NCBI GenBank assembly: GCA_038232275.1
Contig: JBBSIC010000025.1
Span: 1-46,183, forward strand
Source: DATLGB01 sp038232275
GTDB lineage: Bacteria; Actinomycetota; Thermoleophilia; Solirubrobacterales; Solirubrobacteraceae
Direction: 5' to 3'
Length of the DNA: 46,183 nt
Shown here in pieces: positions 9,637 to 19,461 of this stretch. Below the pieces are notes generated by a model, which searched no databases, was not told the origin of the DNA, and saw only the letters and a program-made list of their open reading frames with translations. Both the position numbers and the translations under genes were made by a program. Position 1 is the stretch's first letter. Each line of letters starts with the position of its first letter.

Positions 9637-9640
<4 letters not shown>
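7931..9640 (-). CDS. ECF S-component fused to alpha/alpha-toroid (prenyltransferase/squalene-oxidase repeats)
   Basis: This 569-residue protein joins two modules. Residues 1-195 are a vitamin-type ECF transporter substrate-binding (S) component with about six helices and the motifs IAFAPIPSVKPTT and SNFFFGQGPWTPWQMAAWG. A seventh hydrophobic segment (200-219) leads to residues 224-515, which hold five repeats of the QNADGGF..T..AL.AL.AAGR type, the repeats of terpenoid-cyclase/prenyltransferase toroids. A basic linker and a short hydrophobic C-terminus follow. No cyclase DxDD motif is evident, so the toroid is probably a binding module. In animals the same fold forms the alpha domain of cobalamin carriers. 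The ATG overlaps the EcfA stop (ATGA), and it is the last gene of the cobalamin-riboswitch operon. Corrinoid binding is inferred from context. Confidence 0.87.
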
Positions 9641-11267
<1,627 letters not shown>

Positions 11268-11271
<4 letters not shown>

Positions 11272-12104
11272 ACGCCGCGCCGGTCGGCGAAGGGCGCCAG
11301 CACCGCGGCGGCGATCAGGCCGCAGGCGGCGAGCACACCGCCGTCGAGCCCCATCGACAACCGCGGATACATCGCAAACGGCGCGAGGCCGCGGCAGACC
11401 ACCGCGAGCGCGAAGAGGGCGACCGCGGAGGCGGCGAAGGCGAGGTCGTGCCGTGACCACGGCCGCTTGAGCGCCGGTGCCCGGCCCGCGGTGCCGTAGC
11501 CCCGCACCTCGAGCGTCGCGGCGACGTCGAGCGCCCGGTCCATCGCGTTGGCCGCGACCGCGCGCAGCAGCGCGACGCGCGCGGGCGGCGCCCCGGCGCG
11601 GCAGCGCTGGGCGTCGGACAGGCGGCGCGCGTCGCGCGCGAGCACCGGGACCATCCGCGTCGCCAGCGCCGCCGTCAGCGCGCTGGAGAACGACAGCCGC
11701 CGGAAGGCCCGAAGCAGGTCGTCGGGGTCGACGGCGGCGGAGTACAGCGCCGCCGCGCAGCACAGCGCGATCGCCGTCAGCCCGTACATCGCGCCGGCGA
11801 CGACGGCCTCGAGCGTCACGTCCCAGGGCCCGCCGAAGCGAAAGATCACGGTCAGCCCGTTGTGCGACAGCACGGCGTTGAAGGCCACGATCACCACGGC
11901 GAAGGGCACGCCGACGGCGAGGCCGAGCACGACCGGGCGCGCCACGAGCGCCGCCGTCCCCGCCGCCAGCACCGAGACCAAAAGCGCGCCGAGGACGACC
12001 GGGTGGTGGACGGTGACCGCCACGGTCACGAGCGCCAGACACCAGACGGCGCCGACCACCGCGCGGGCAGCGTGCAGCGGGCTGTGGCGGCGCCGGTAGG
12101 TCAC
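11268..12104 (-). CDS. ecfT: ECF transporter transmembrane component
   Basis: This 278-residue scaffold subunit couples the ATPases to the S-component. It has five or six hydrophobic segments, and the cytosolic coupling helices are recognisable: DPDDLLRAFRRLSFSSALT, TRMVPVLARDARRLSDAQ and the Arg-containing EVRGYGTAGR near the C-terminal third, which corresponds to the ATPase-contact motif of EcfT. The GTG start at 12104 is set by the 4-nt GTGA overlap with the upstream DUF4430 lipoprotein gene. It is located centrally in the riboswitch operon. Confidence 0.9.
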
Positions 12105-13036
12105 GGGTTCTGGCGGACGGGGAGCGTGAGCGCGCGGCCCTTGACGATCGCGACGGCGAAGCGGTTGCGCAGGACGTCCGAGCGCAGCGCGGCCGCGGCG
12201 GCGGCGACGCCGGCGTCGTCGGTGCCGGTCACGAGCCAGGTCGGCTGCTGGCCCCCGAAGCGCGTCGCCGCGACGAGCCCGACGGCGCCCGTGCGCCTCT
12301 GCACGACGTTGCCGTCCTCGTCGAGCAGGTCGAGGGTCGAGCCGTGCGGCTTGGCGAACACGCCGGAGGACCGCGGCCCGGTCTCGAGCTCGTGCGCGGC
12401 CGGCTCGTTGCGGATCTTGCTCCACGGGCCGACGACGATGCGCAGCAGCTTCTGCCCGACGCCGCTGCCGATGCCGGTCCGCGAGATCTGGTCCACGCCC
12501 TCGTCCTGCAGGCGCTTCTGCACCTCGTCACACGACCGCGCCTCGCCCGCGCAGACGATCGCCAGCGGGATCTTGCGACCCTCCTCCCCCGACAGAAACG
12601 GCTCGGGCCAGGAGCCGACCACGGCCGGCACGCGCTGGGCGCCGCCCCAGGCATGGCGGTCCCACCAGACGCGGTCGCCCGGGGCGAGCTTGCGCGCCGC
12701 GGCGCCGCCCTCGGCCTCGATGCCGTTGACGTAGTAGAACCAGTCGACCGGGTGCCCGGTGAGGTCCTTGCCGCCGCTGAGGCCCTCGAGCGTCTGCACG
12801 AAGCCCCCGCCGTAGCGCGTCTGCACCCCGTCGAAGTTGCGCTGCAGGTAGCGCATGACGGTGTCGCTGGGCTTGACCTGCTTGGCGCTGGAGGTGTTGA
12901 GCTGGCGCATCCCGAAGTCGCGCGTGAGGACGACCTCGATGTCGGTCGGCGCGTCGGAGGAGGAGCCGGCGCCCACGCCGCAGGCGGCGAGGCCCACGGC
13001 GAGCGCGACGAGCAGCGGCGCCAGCCGGTGTCTCAT
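12101..13036 (-). CDS. DUF4430 lipoprotein (putative cobalamin-binding partner)
   Basis: This is a 311-residue lipoprotein: signal peptide with lipobox LAAC (Cys19), so it is probably anchored outside the membrane. Residues about 33-140 form a DUF4430 domain, recognisable by the WFYYVNG signature (99-105) and the APGDRVWWD strand. In animal intrinsic factor and transcobalamin this domain is the beta-domain that closes over the vitamin. Residues 150-311 are a second region of unknown fold. Overlaps of 4 nt at both ends place it between a second DUF4430 gene and ecfT. Capture of a corrinoid for the ECF importer is inferred from domain and riboswitch, not shown. Confidence 0.85.
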   Translation of the reverse strand: MRHRLAPLLVALAVGLAACGVGAGSSSDAPTDIEVVLTRDFGMRQLNTSSAKQVKPSDTVMRYLQRNFDGVQTRYGGGFVQTLEGLSGGKDLTGHPVDWFYYVNGIEAEGGAAARKLAPGDRVWWDRHAWGGAQRVPAVVGSWPEPFLSGEEGRKIPLAIVCAGEARSCDEVQKRLQDEGVDQISRTGIGSGVGQKLLRIVVGPWSKIRNEPAAHELETGPRSSGVFAKPHGSTLDLLDEDGNVVQRRTGAVGLVAATRFGGQQPTWLVTGTDDAGVAAAAAALRSDVLRNRFAVAIVKGRALTLPVRQNP

Positions 13037-13731
13037 GCCACCTTCACCGCGACTGGAAACGAGCGGACGAGCTTGTGCTCGGTGGCCACGGCCTGCAGGG
13101 TGCCGGTGTGCTGTGAGACGGTGAGGGTCGCGACGCCGTCGGCGTCCGCCCGGGCGGTCGCCGAGCCGAGCCTCACGGTGGCTCCGGCGCCCGGGACCCC
13201 CTTGCCCTCGTCGTCGTAGGCGGTCACGGTGACCCGCAGCGCTGAGCCCGCGGCAGCCGTCGTGCGCTCGGGCACGACGGCGAGCGTGCGCTGGCAGCCG
13301 TGGGCGCCGTTGCGACACCAGAACCACAGCACGTCGTCACCCGTGCGCAGATGGGAGGCGGGGTCGCCCGCGCCGCTGCCGGGCGCCTTGTGACCGATCT
13401 TGTAGACCCAGCCGCCGCGCCCCCTCTCGCGCTCGCGGCCGACGGCGCGGACGTAGAGCCCGGCGGCGTCGGCCGGGCGCCTGGAGCACGAGCCGTAGTC
13501 GCGCACGGCGAAGTCGACCGACGTGCGTGCGAGCGCGGCCAGCGGGGTCCTCGCCGCGACGCGGCAGCGCTTGCCGCCGGCCTTCACGGTCGCGGTCTTC
13601 AGGGTCACGGCGGCGGGCGCGCGGAGGGTATGCGAGCGCCCGACGACCATGACGTCGGCCCGCGGCGCGGCCGCGGCCTGCGCCGGGAGGGCGCAGGCGA
13701 GGGCGAGGGCGGTGAGCGGCGCGCGCCTCAT
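13033..13731 (-). CDS. Secreted DUF4430 protein with Ig-like C-terminus
   Basis: This 232-residue protein has a cleavable signal peptide (about 1-22, ending PAQAAAAP) and no lipobox. Residues about 40-148 match the DUF4430 layout, with the signature WVYKIGH (108-114) and the end LRTGDDVLWFWCRNG. Four cysteines (Cys56, 82, 139, 146) could pair outside the cell. Residues 150-232 look like a bacterial Ig-like domain (VTVTAYDDEGKGVPGAGATV). It has no membrane anchor of its own. Overlaps with both neighbours are 4 nt. Confidence 0.83.
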   Translation of the reverse strand: MRRAPLTALALACALPAQAAAAPRADVMVVGRSHTLRAPAAVTLKTATVKAGGKRCRVAARTPLAALARTSVDFAVRDYGSCSRRPADAAGLYVRAVGRERERGRGGWVYKIGHKAPGSGAGDPASHLRTGDDVLWFWCRNGAHGCQRTLAVVPERTTAAAGSALRVTVTAYDDEGKGVPGAGATVRLGSATARADADGVATLTVSQHTGTLQAVATEHKLVRSFPVAVKVA

Positions 13732-14885
13732 CGCACCCGGAACACGATGCGGTTGCGGCCGCGGTAGAGCTGCTCGCGGTTGCCCGCCCGGTCGCTGCCG
13801 ACGACGTCGAACACGTACCGGCCCGTCTTCAGCCGCTTGGGCAGCAGGAAGGAGACCGCGCCGCGATCGCCGATCGAAAAACGCGGATGGCGGCCGCAGC
13901 GGGCACGCACGAAGCGCTCCCGGCGGCCGCTGAACGCGTAGCACCTGCGGCCGCGCTTGCGCGTCAGCGCCAGCTTCACGTCGGCGATGCCGCCGGCGTC
14001 GGTGACCGTCGCCCGCAGCGTGCGCGGGCCCTTGCGCCGCCTGAAGCGCTGCTGCTCGGAGATGCCGCGGATCTCCGAGACGGGCGCCGCGGTGTCGGCG
14101 GTCGGCCCGGCAGTCCCGCCGGGCCCGGGTGTCGGAGTGCTCACCGGCCCGCCGGGGATCGTCTGCGGCGATCCGCAGTTGCCGTCGCCTCCGTCGGTCA
14201 CGCAGACGGTCGTCTCGTCGCGCACCTGCGAGCCCTTGGTGGCGGTGAGCCTCACCGGCCCGCGCTGCTGGAGGGTGACGGTGGCCATCCCGCCGACGTC
14301 CGAGGTGGCGGTGACGCCGCCCCCGGTCACCGTCGCGCCCGCGGAGGCCCGACTCGTCGCCGGGGACTGCGAGTCGTCGAACTCGCGCACCGTGGCGGCG
14401 AAGGCCTGACCGGGGGTCACCGTCGCCGGTGCGTTGACGTCGAGCGGCATGCCGGTGAAGCAGTCGGTGGTGGCGTTGGCGCAGTGGGCGTCGAAGAGGA
14501 TCTCGTCACCCGCCCCGGGCTTCAGGTCGCACACGCCCACCGACGCGCTGGAGTTGTTGAGGTCGAGGTTCCAGTAGCGACCGGAGCTGAAGTCATAGCT
14601 GTCGGCGAGGATCCGGTCGACGGTCAGGCCGAAGCTGAAGGCGGTGCCGTCCCAGTCACCCTGGGTGGCGCGGTCGAGCGCCCCCGCGGCGGTGTCGCCA
14701 CCGCATGTCTTGCCGTCCTTGGTGACGGCCGGGCCGGTGGACGGCACCGTGACCTGCGGCAGGGTCGTGCCGTTGGCGCCCTCGGCGCGCACGGTGACGG
14801 TCGCCGCGGCGGCGGGCGCCGCCACGGCGAGAGACAGCAGGAGGCCGGCGAGGCCGGTCCGGACGGATATCTTCAATGAAGCCAC
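13728..14885 (-). CDS. Secreted DUF4430 protein, first gene of the cobalamin-riboswitch operon
   Basis: This 385-residue exported protein has a signal peptide (to about residue 28, AAPAAAA), a DUF4430 domain (30-147, signature YWNLDLN at 104-110, several cysteines), an Ig-like domain (151-230), a Pro/Gly/Thr linker with TPTPGPGG (250-262), and a C-terminal Ig-like domain (DTAAPVSEIRG.. to SDRAGN) resembling cell-surface modules. Two starts are possible: GTG at 14885, or TTG at 14876 (MKISVRTGL), which lies 8 nt after AAAGGGG and may be better placed. The riboswitch ends 28 nt before the first. It is the promoter-proximal gene of the six. Confidence 0.82.
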   Translation of the reverse strand: MASLKISVRTGLAGLLLSLAVAAPAAAATVTVRAEGANGTTLPQVTVPSTGPAVTKDGKTCGGDTAAGALDRATQGDWDGTAFSFGLTVDRILADSYDFSSGRYWNLDLNNSSASVGVCDLKPGAGDEILFDAHCANATTDCFTGMPLDVNAPATVTPGQAFAATVREFDDSQSPATSRASAGATVTGGGVTATSDVGGMATVTLQQRGPVRLTATKGSQVRDETTVCVTDGGDGNCGSPQTIPGGPVSTPTPGPGGTAGPTADTAAPVSEIRGISEQQRFRRRKGPRTLRATVTDAGGIADVKLALTRKRGRRCYAFSGRRERFVRARCGRHPRFSIGDRGAVSFLLPKRLKTGRYVFDVVGSDRAGNREQLYRGRNRIVFRVR

Positions 14886-14913
14886 CCCTTTCCACGAGGG
14901 CTTGGGCTTTGGC

Positions 14914-15062
14914 GGTCGGAGGGAGGTCTCCTGACTTCCGGGCCTACCTCACCGCGCCTTCCCGGGCCTCGAACGAGGTCCCAGTGGCTGAAGCGATGGG
15001 CTTTTCCCGGTCACAGTGGCGGGTCCGCACCGGATTCACACCGGTTTCCCTGTCCACCGACC
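14914..15062 (-). promoter_or_regulatory. Cobalamin riboswitch
   Basis: On the minus strand this segment has all the landmarks of an AdoCbl/cobalamin riboswitch. A perfect 6-bp P1 stem joins GGTCGG (15062-15057) to CCGACC (14919-14914). The GGTGTGAATCCGGTGCGG segment is followed by core GCCACTG (15020-15014), then a second GCCACTGG with CGGGAAGG, and the 3' B12 box AAGTCAGGAGACC (14937-14925). It lies 28 nt before the first DUF4430 gene and so should repress the six-gene uptake operon when the vitamin is plentiful. It is the strongest evidence for the transporter's substrate. Confidence 0.95.
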
Positions 15063-15076
15063 TTGGATCGAGGCGC

Positions 15077-15082
15077 ATGTTA
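15077..15082 (-). promoter_or_regulatory. Putative -10 element of the riboswitch operon
   Basis: TAACAT on the minus strand sits about 15 nt before the riboswitch P1 stem, so a transcript starting near 15070 would begin right at the aptamer. No convincing -35 at 17 nt was found. The element lies between the riboswitch and the pduO start, so the two divergent promoters must overlap. Confidence 0.35.
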
Positions 15083-15097
15083 CCGTGCCGAAGGACG

Positions 15098-15658
15098 ATG
15101 ACCGTAAACCTGACCCGCATCTACACGCGGCTCGGCGACGGCGGGGAGACCCACCTCGGCGACATGAGCCGCGTCGTCAAGACCGACCCGCGCATCGAGG
15201 CGTACGGAACCGTCGACGAGCTCAACGCCCAGCTCGGCCTGGCGCTTGCGGTCGCTGGGCTCGAGGAGCCCTACGCGGACTGGCTGCGCCGCGTGCAGAA
15301 CGACCTCTTCGACCTCGGCGCCGACCTGTCGGTCCCCCTCGACGCCGAGCCGACCAAGGCCGGCGAGCGCCTGCGTCTGCGCGCGGACCAGACGGCCTGG
15401 CTGGAGGAGCGCTGCGACGAGGTCAACGACACGCTGGAGCCGTTGAAGTCCTTCGTGCTGCCCGGGGGCACCCCCGCCGGCGCCCACCTGCACGTGTGCC
15501 GCACCGTCTGCCGTCGCGCCGAGCGCCGCGCGATCACGTGCGGCGAAGCCATCAGCCCGGAGGCCGTCCGCTACCTCAACCGGCTCTCGGACCTGCTCTT
15601 CATCCTCTCGCGCGGCGCGAACGGGGCTGAGGAGCCGCTCTGGCAGCCGGGCGGCTGA
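15098..15658 (+). CDS. pduO: PduO-type ATP:cob(I)alamin adenosyltransferase
   Basis: This 186-residue enzyme transfers the adenosyl group of ATP to cob(I)alamin, making coenzyme B12. It has the N-terminal ATP motif TRLGDGGETHLGD, then VDELNAQLGLA, FVLPGGTPAGAHLHVCRTVC and the arginine-rich RRAERR helix, and ends RYLNRLSDLLFILSR as in the family. The start at 15098 is preceded by AAGGA at 5 nt. It is divergent from the cobalamin uptake operon, with 36 bp between its start and the riboswitch, so import and activation of the vitamin are adjacent. Its 3' end overlaps the convergent PAP2 gene by 59 nt. Confidence 0.95.
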   Translation: MTVNLTRIYTRLGDGGETHLGDMSRVVKTDPRIEAYGTVDELNAQLGLALAVAGLEEPYADWLRRVQNDLFDLGADLSVPLDAEPTKAGERLRLRADQTAWLEERCDEVNDTLEPLKSFVLPGGTPAGAHLHVCRTVCRRAERRAITCGEAISPEAVRYLNRLSDLLFILSRGANGAEEPLWQPGG

Positions 15659-16460
15659 CGCCGCCCGCGACGCCCGCCGCCAGCGCCACCCCGAAGACCG
15701 CGATCGCGCCGCCCCCGGCCAAGAACGCCAGTTGCCCGTCGGTGCCCGGCATGCCGGCGGCCACCCGCGCGAGCAGCACGGCGACCAGCGCGAGCGCGAG
15801 GGCCGTCAGCCCGAAGATCCCGGCGCGCGACCGCGCCGGCCCGGGCTGCTCCTCGGCGGCCGAGAGCGCCGCGACGCCGAGGCTCGCGGCCGCGCCAGCC
15901 ACCGCGAAGCCGCCGAGCGCGTCGCTGGGGAAGTGCCAGCCGAGCAAGACCACGGCGTAGGCGACGGCGGCCGCGAACAGCGCGCCGCCGACCGCGACCA
16001 GGCGGCGCGCGCCGGCCGGCGACGCGATCACGGCGCAGAGCACGAGCGCCATGGCGGCCGTCGAGTGCCCGCTCGGCCATGAGGCGGGATCGATGTGCAC
16101 GGCGATGGTGCGCGGGCCATGGACGCGTCCCTCGGCCAGGGCCGTCTTGAGCTGCTGGGTGACGACGTTGGGGATCACGAGGATGGCCGCGACGGCGAGG
16201 GCGCCGCGCGGGCCGCGCGTGCTGAGCGCCAGCACCGTCACCGTGCCGGCGAGCAGCGCATACGGCGCCGGGTCGCACAGGTGCGCCACGCCGGACGCGA
16301 CGACCGCCACCCAGGTGCCCTGCAGCTGGGCGAACCCGCGCAGCGCAGCCGTGTCGGCGGCGCCGCCGGCGCCGGTCCGGAACGCCAGGAACCAGATGAG
16401 GACGGCCAGCGCCGTGCACCCGAGGGCGGTGAACAGCGCGATGGTCGTACGTCGAGACAC
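15600..16460 (-). CDS. PAP2-family membrane phosphatase
   Basis: This 286-residue membrane protein is of the phosphatidic acid phosphatase type 2 superfamily. The catalytic motifs are KTALAEGR (K-x6-R), PSGHS and GWHFPSD (His and Asp of motif 3), set among six hydrophobic helices. Substrates in this family are lipid or polyprenyl phosphates; the specific one cannot be told. The start is a GTG at 16460. The C-terminal tail is Arg/Pro-rich and overlaps the convergent pduO. Confidence 0.85.
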   Translation of the reverse strand: MSRRTTIALFTALGCTALAVLIWFLAFRTGAGGAADTAALRGFAQLQGTWVAVVASGVAHLCDPAPYALLAGTVTVLALSTRGPRGALAVAAILVIPNVVTQQLKTALAEGRVHGPRTIAVHIDPASWPSGHSTAAMALVLCAVIASPAGARRLVAVGGALFAAAVAYAVVLLGWHFPSDALGGFAVAGAAASLGVAALSAAEEQPGPARSRAGIFGLTALALALVAVLLARVAAGMPGTDGQLAFLAGGGAIAVFGVALAAGVAGGVSRPAARAAPQPRSRRARG

Positions 16461-16497
16461 TTCCGGACAACGTACCCGTCCGGTCTAAGGCCCACGT

Positions 16498-16887
16498 GTG
16501 CGCGCTACCGTCGGCGGCGTGGACGTCGCCAACCTCGCCGACTCGGAGTCCTTCGTCGCGGCCGACGGATCCACGATCCGCGAGGCGGCCGGGCAGGTCT
16601 CGCTGCCGGCGCGCAACCAGTCGCTCGCCGAGGCGACCATCCCCGTCGGCGGGGCCACCACCGCGCACTACCACCACGTGGCGGAGGAGCTGTACCTCTT
16701 CACGGCGGGCTCCGGGCGGCTGCGCATCGGCGACGAGGAGCGCGACGTCGGCCCCGGCGACTGCGCCCTGATCCCGCCGGGGGCCGAGCACAAGCTCCAC
16801 AACACCGGCGACGTGCCGCTCGTGCTGCTGTGCTGCTGTGCCCCCGGCTACCGCGACGTGGACACGATTCTCACCGAAGAGGCCTGA
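16498..16887 (+). CDS. Cupin-domain protein
   Basis: This 129-residue single cupin has both motifs: HYHHVAEELYLFTAGSG (metal ligands His, His, Glu) and PPGAEHKLHN (third His). Such small cupins are enzymes or sensors binding a metal; the substrate is unknown. A run LLCCCAPGY near the end is unusual in its three cysteines. The start is GTG 16498; a GTG at 16519 (MDVANL) is an alternative. The stop overlaps the next gene by 1 nt (TGATG), making a three-gene group with the membrane protein and aminotransferase. Confidence 0.85.
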   Translation: MRATVGGVDVANLADSESFVAADGSTIREAAGQVSLPARNQSLAEATIPVGGATTAHYHHVAEELYLFTAGSGRLRIGDEERDVGPGDCALIPPGAEHKLHNTGDVPLVLLCCCAPGYRDVDTILTEEA

Positions 16888-17366
16888 TGGCCCGCGACGA
16901 CCCCGCGGACAACGGCGGCCTGTTCGTCGGCCGCCGCCCGGGCACCGCGCCGCTGCGGTTCCGCGACACGCCGGAGCGCTCGGGCGCCCGCCGCCAGCGC
17001 GCCGACGGCCTGCTCGCCAACCTCCTCCTCGCGCTCGAGATCCTCGTCGTGCTCAGCTGCTGGGGCCCGCAGCCCCTCGGCTGGCTGTGGGTCGCCTCGC
17101 AGGTCGACTACCTGAGCGGCTCCGTCTTCGTCGGCATCGTCGTCGCGTTCCTGGGCCTGCTGGCCACCGTCATGGCGACCCTGTGGATCACGGTGCGCAT
17201 GGACGGGCTGTGGCGGATCCTGCGGCGCGCCGCGGGGCACGACCAGAAGGACGGCGTCCTCGGGCGCATCTTCATGTGGACCGCGATCCTCGCGGGGGGC
17301 GGGTTCCTCGCCTGGCTGATCCTCGTCCAGGGCCCCGGCTCCACGCTGGTCTCGCCGCAGTCGTGA
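16887..17366 (+). CDS. Small membrane protein, unknown function
   Basis: This 159-residue protein has a charged N-terminus (residues 1-40) and three hydrophobic segments: LLLALEILVVLSCWG, VFVGIVVAFLGLLATVMATLWI and WTAILAGGGFLAWLILV. No family was recognised. It overlaps the cupin by 1 nt and the downstream aminotransferase by 4 nt (GTGA), so it is co-translated with both. Confidence 0.75.
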   Translation: MARDDPADNGGLFVGRRPGTAPLRFRDTPERSGARRQRADGLLANLLLALEILVVLSCWGPQPLGWLWVASQVDYLSGSVFVGIVVAFLGLLATVMATLWITVRMDGLWRILRRAAGHDQKDGVLGRIFMWTAILAGGGFLAWLILVQGPGSTLVSPQS

Positions 17367-18493
17367 GCAGGCGGCGCCGCCTGACCGGCTACTACCGGCA
17401 GTTCGAGGCGCTCTCGGCCGAGGAGAGCTCCGAGCGGCTGCGGACACGGCGCCGGGAGGAGCGCTCGCGGGAGCTCGCGCGCGCCGGCGACCTCGACATG
17501 AGCACCGCGGCGTGGCACGAGCCGCCGGACCCCGAGATCGTCAACGCGGCGACGTTCGCGCTGCGCCGGTCGCTCAATCGCTACCCGGCGACCGGCGCCG
17601 GGCCGGCCGTGGAGGCGATCGCGCGCCACCACGGCGTCCCGGTGGAGCGCGTCGCGCTGGGCCACGGCGCCGGCCAGCTGCTGCAGGCCGCGCTGCGCGA
17701 GCTCGCCGCCGGCGGTGAGGCGGTGATCCCGTGGCCGGCGTGGGCGCCGCTGCCCGCGCTGGCCGGCCGCGCCGGGGTCCGCCCGGTCCCCGTCGACCTC
17801 GCGCCCGACGGCAGCGCCGACCTCGACGCCCTCGCGGCCGCCGTCACCGAGGACACGCGCGCGGTGGTGCTGTGCTCCCCCAACGACCCGACCGGCGCGC
17901 TGGTGGACCTCGACGGCCTGCGCGCCTTCGCGTGCGGCCTGCGCCCGGACGTCTCCGTGCTCGTCGACGAAGCGCTCGTCGAGCTCGCGGGCGAGCAGGC
18001 CTCGGCCGCCCCGCTGGTCGCCGAGCTGCCGAACCTGCTCGTCTTCCGCTCCTTCTCGAAGGCCTGGGCGATGGCCGGCCTGCGCGCGGGCTACGTGCTC
18101 GGCTCACGCACGGACGAGGAGCTGCTCGCCATCCTGACCCCCGGCCAGGGCGTCGCGTCGCCGACGCAGGCGGCCGTCGCCGCCGCCCTCGAGGATCCCG
18201 ACCGCGCCGCCGGGCGCCTCGAGCGCCGCCGGCGCGTGATCGCCGCCGAGCGCGCGCACCTCGCCGGGCTGCTCGACGAGACCGCCTTCAGCGTCCTCGA
18301 CTCCTGCGCCCACTACGTCTGGATGCGCGGCGAGGGCATGACCGCGGCGCAGATCACGCACGGCCTCGCCGATGCGCGCGTGCATGTCGCCTCGGGGGCC
18401 GGCTGGGGCGACGAGGATCATGTGCGCGTGACGCTCAGCGAGCGGCCGGCGACCGAGCGGCTCGTGGCCGCCTTGCGGCGCGTGTCCCGCTGA
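17363..18493 (+). CDS. PLP-dependent aminotransferase, class I/II (HisC-like)
   Basis: This 376-residue fold-type I aminotransferase is similar to histidinol-phosphate aminotransferases. The key residues are present: RYPATGAGPAVEAIARHHG, SPNDPTG (Asn174), VDEALVE (Asp202), the Schiff-base lysine in SFSKAWAMAGLRAGY (Lys233, followed by Arg241) and a C-terminal Arg-containing VRVTLSERPATERL. The extra basic N-terminal 45 residues are not typical. The GTG at 17363 is fixed by the GTGA overlap with the preceding membrane protein. The amino-acid substrate cannot be assigned; no other his genes are nearby. Confidence 0.88.
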   Translation: MSRRRRLTGYYRQFEALSAEESSERLRTRRREERSRELARAGDLDMSTAAWHEPPDPEIVNAATFALRRSLNRYPATGAGPAVEAIARHHGVPVERVALGHGAGQLLQAALRELAAGGEAVIPWPAWAPLPALAGRAGVRPVPVDLAPDGSADLDALAAAVTEDTRAVVLCSPNDPTGALVDLDGLRAFACGLRPDVSVLVDEALVELAGEQASAAPLVAELPNLLVFRSFSKAWAMAGLRAGYVLGSRTDEELLAILTPGQGVASPTQAAVAAALEDPDRAAGRLERRRRVIAAERAHLAGLLDETAFSVLDSCAHYVWMRGEGMTAAQITHGLADARVHVASGAGWGDEDHVRVTLSERPATERLVAALRRVSR

Positions 18494-18500
18494 AGCAGGC

Positions 18501-19385
18501 CTAGGCCGGCTCGGGCGCCGCCGGGGAATCGCGTTCCGTGGGTCCCGGGGTGAGCCCGGCCGCCACGATCACGAGCACGAAGGCGAGGATGCGCAGCACG
18601 AGCAGCGGCGTGGAGCGAGGCAGCGGCTCGGAGAAGATCAGCGGGCCGGCGCTGATCGTGACGAAGTTCGCCGCGGTCGTCGTGATCGCGATCACCGCGA
18701 GCGTCGGGCCGAGCTGCAGCGAGCGCGCGGAGACCACCAGCCCGACGAGGGAGAGCACCAGGATGACCAGCGCGAGCGGGCGCACGAGCACGAGCGCGCC
18801 GAGGTCTCCGAGCCGCCCGCTCTGCGCCTTGATCGCCACGTCGCTGGCGCCCCACAGCAGTCCCGCCGCCACGGCGAGGACCGGCCCGGCGCGCGGCGGG
18901 TCGCCGCGCACGAGGGCGCAGGCGCCGAGGGCGGCGGCCGTCGCCAGGCCGAGGTAGAGCGCGAGCGGCCCGCCGTCCCAGCTGCCGTGCGCGCTGTCGC
19001 CCGTGTTGCCGAGGGTGGCCGCCAGCAGGGCGAGCCCGACCGCGGTGAGCGCCACGCCGATCCACTCGCGGCGCGTGACCTCGAGCCCGAAGAGCCGGTC
19101 GGCGATCACGGTGAGGAGTGCCAGACCGGCCGCGATGACGCACTGCACGAGGCTGATCGGCGCCAGGGCGAGCGCCGCGACGTGAAAGCCCCAGGCCGCC
19201 ATCGCGACGAGGATTCCGAGCGTCCACCAGCGGTTGGCGAACAGCGAGACGGTCGACCGCAGCGGGTGCCTCCACTCGACGGGCGGGGCCCCGGCAGCGC
19301 CCTTCTGCTTGAGGAGGAAGCCGAGGCTCGCCACCACCGCGCAGCAGAGGGCGAGCACCAGGCCGAGCTGGACGGAGAACGGCAA
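18501..19385 (-). CDS. DMT/EamA-like multidrug or metabolite transporter
   Basis: This is a membrane protein of about 294 residues with nine or ten hydrophobic helices in two halves, the plan of drug/metabolite transporters (for example ALAPISLVQCVIAAGLALLT in the first half and GPTLAVIAITTTAANFVTI in the second). The frame is open further upstream, but the hydrophobic part begins at about 19380, so TTG 19385 is used here; the true start is uncertain. It is divergent from the L,D-transpeptidase gene with a 76-bp spacer, and its stop faces the aminotransferase. Confidence 0.78.
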   Translation of the reverse strand: MPFSVQLGLVLALCCAVVASLGFLLKQKGAAGAPPVEWRHPLRSTVSLFANRWWTLGILVAMAAWGFHVAALALAPISLVQCVIAAGLALLTVIADRLFGLEVTRREWIGVALTAVGLALLAATLGNTGDSAHGSWDGGPLALYLGLATAAALGACALVRGDPPRAGPVLAVAAGLLWGASDVAIKAQSGRLGDLGALVLVRPLALVILVLSLVGLVVSARSLQLGPTLAVIAITTTAANFVTISAGPLIFSEPLPRSTPLLVLRILAFVLVIVAAGLTPGPTERDSPAAPEPA

Positions 19386-19461
19386 GTCCGATTGAACGGT
19401 AGCCAGACGCCCGGCGGCGCTCTCGGGTCCCGCCCGCGCGCGCGGCCCTACCCTCGGGTAG

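Noticed and set aside
17363..18493. Aminotransferase as histidine-biosynthetic hisC
   Set aside because: No other his genes nearby and an atypical N-terminus; only the family was assigned.
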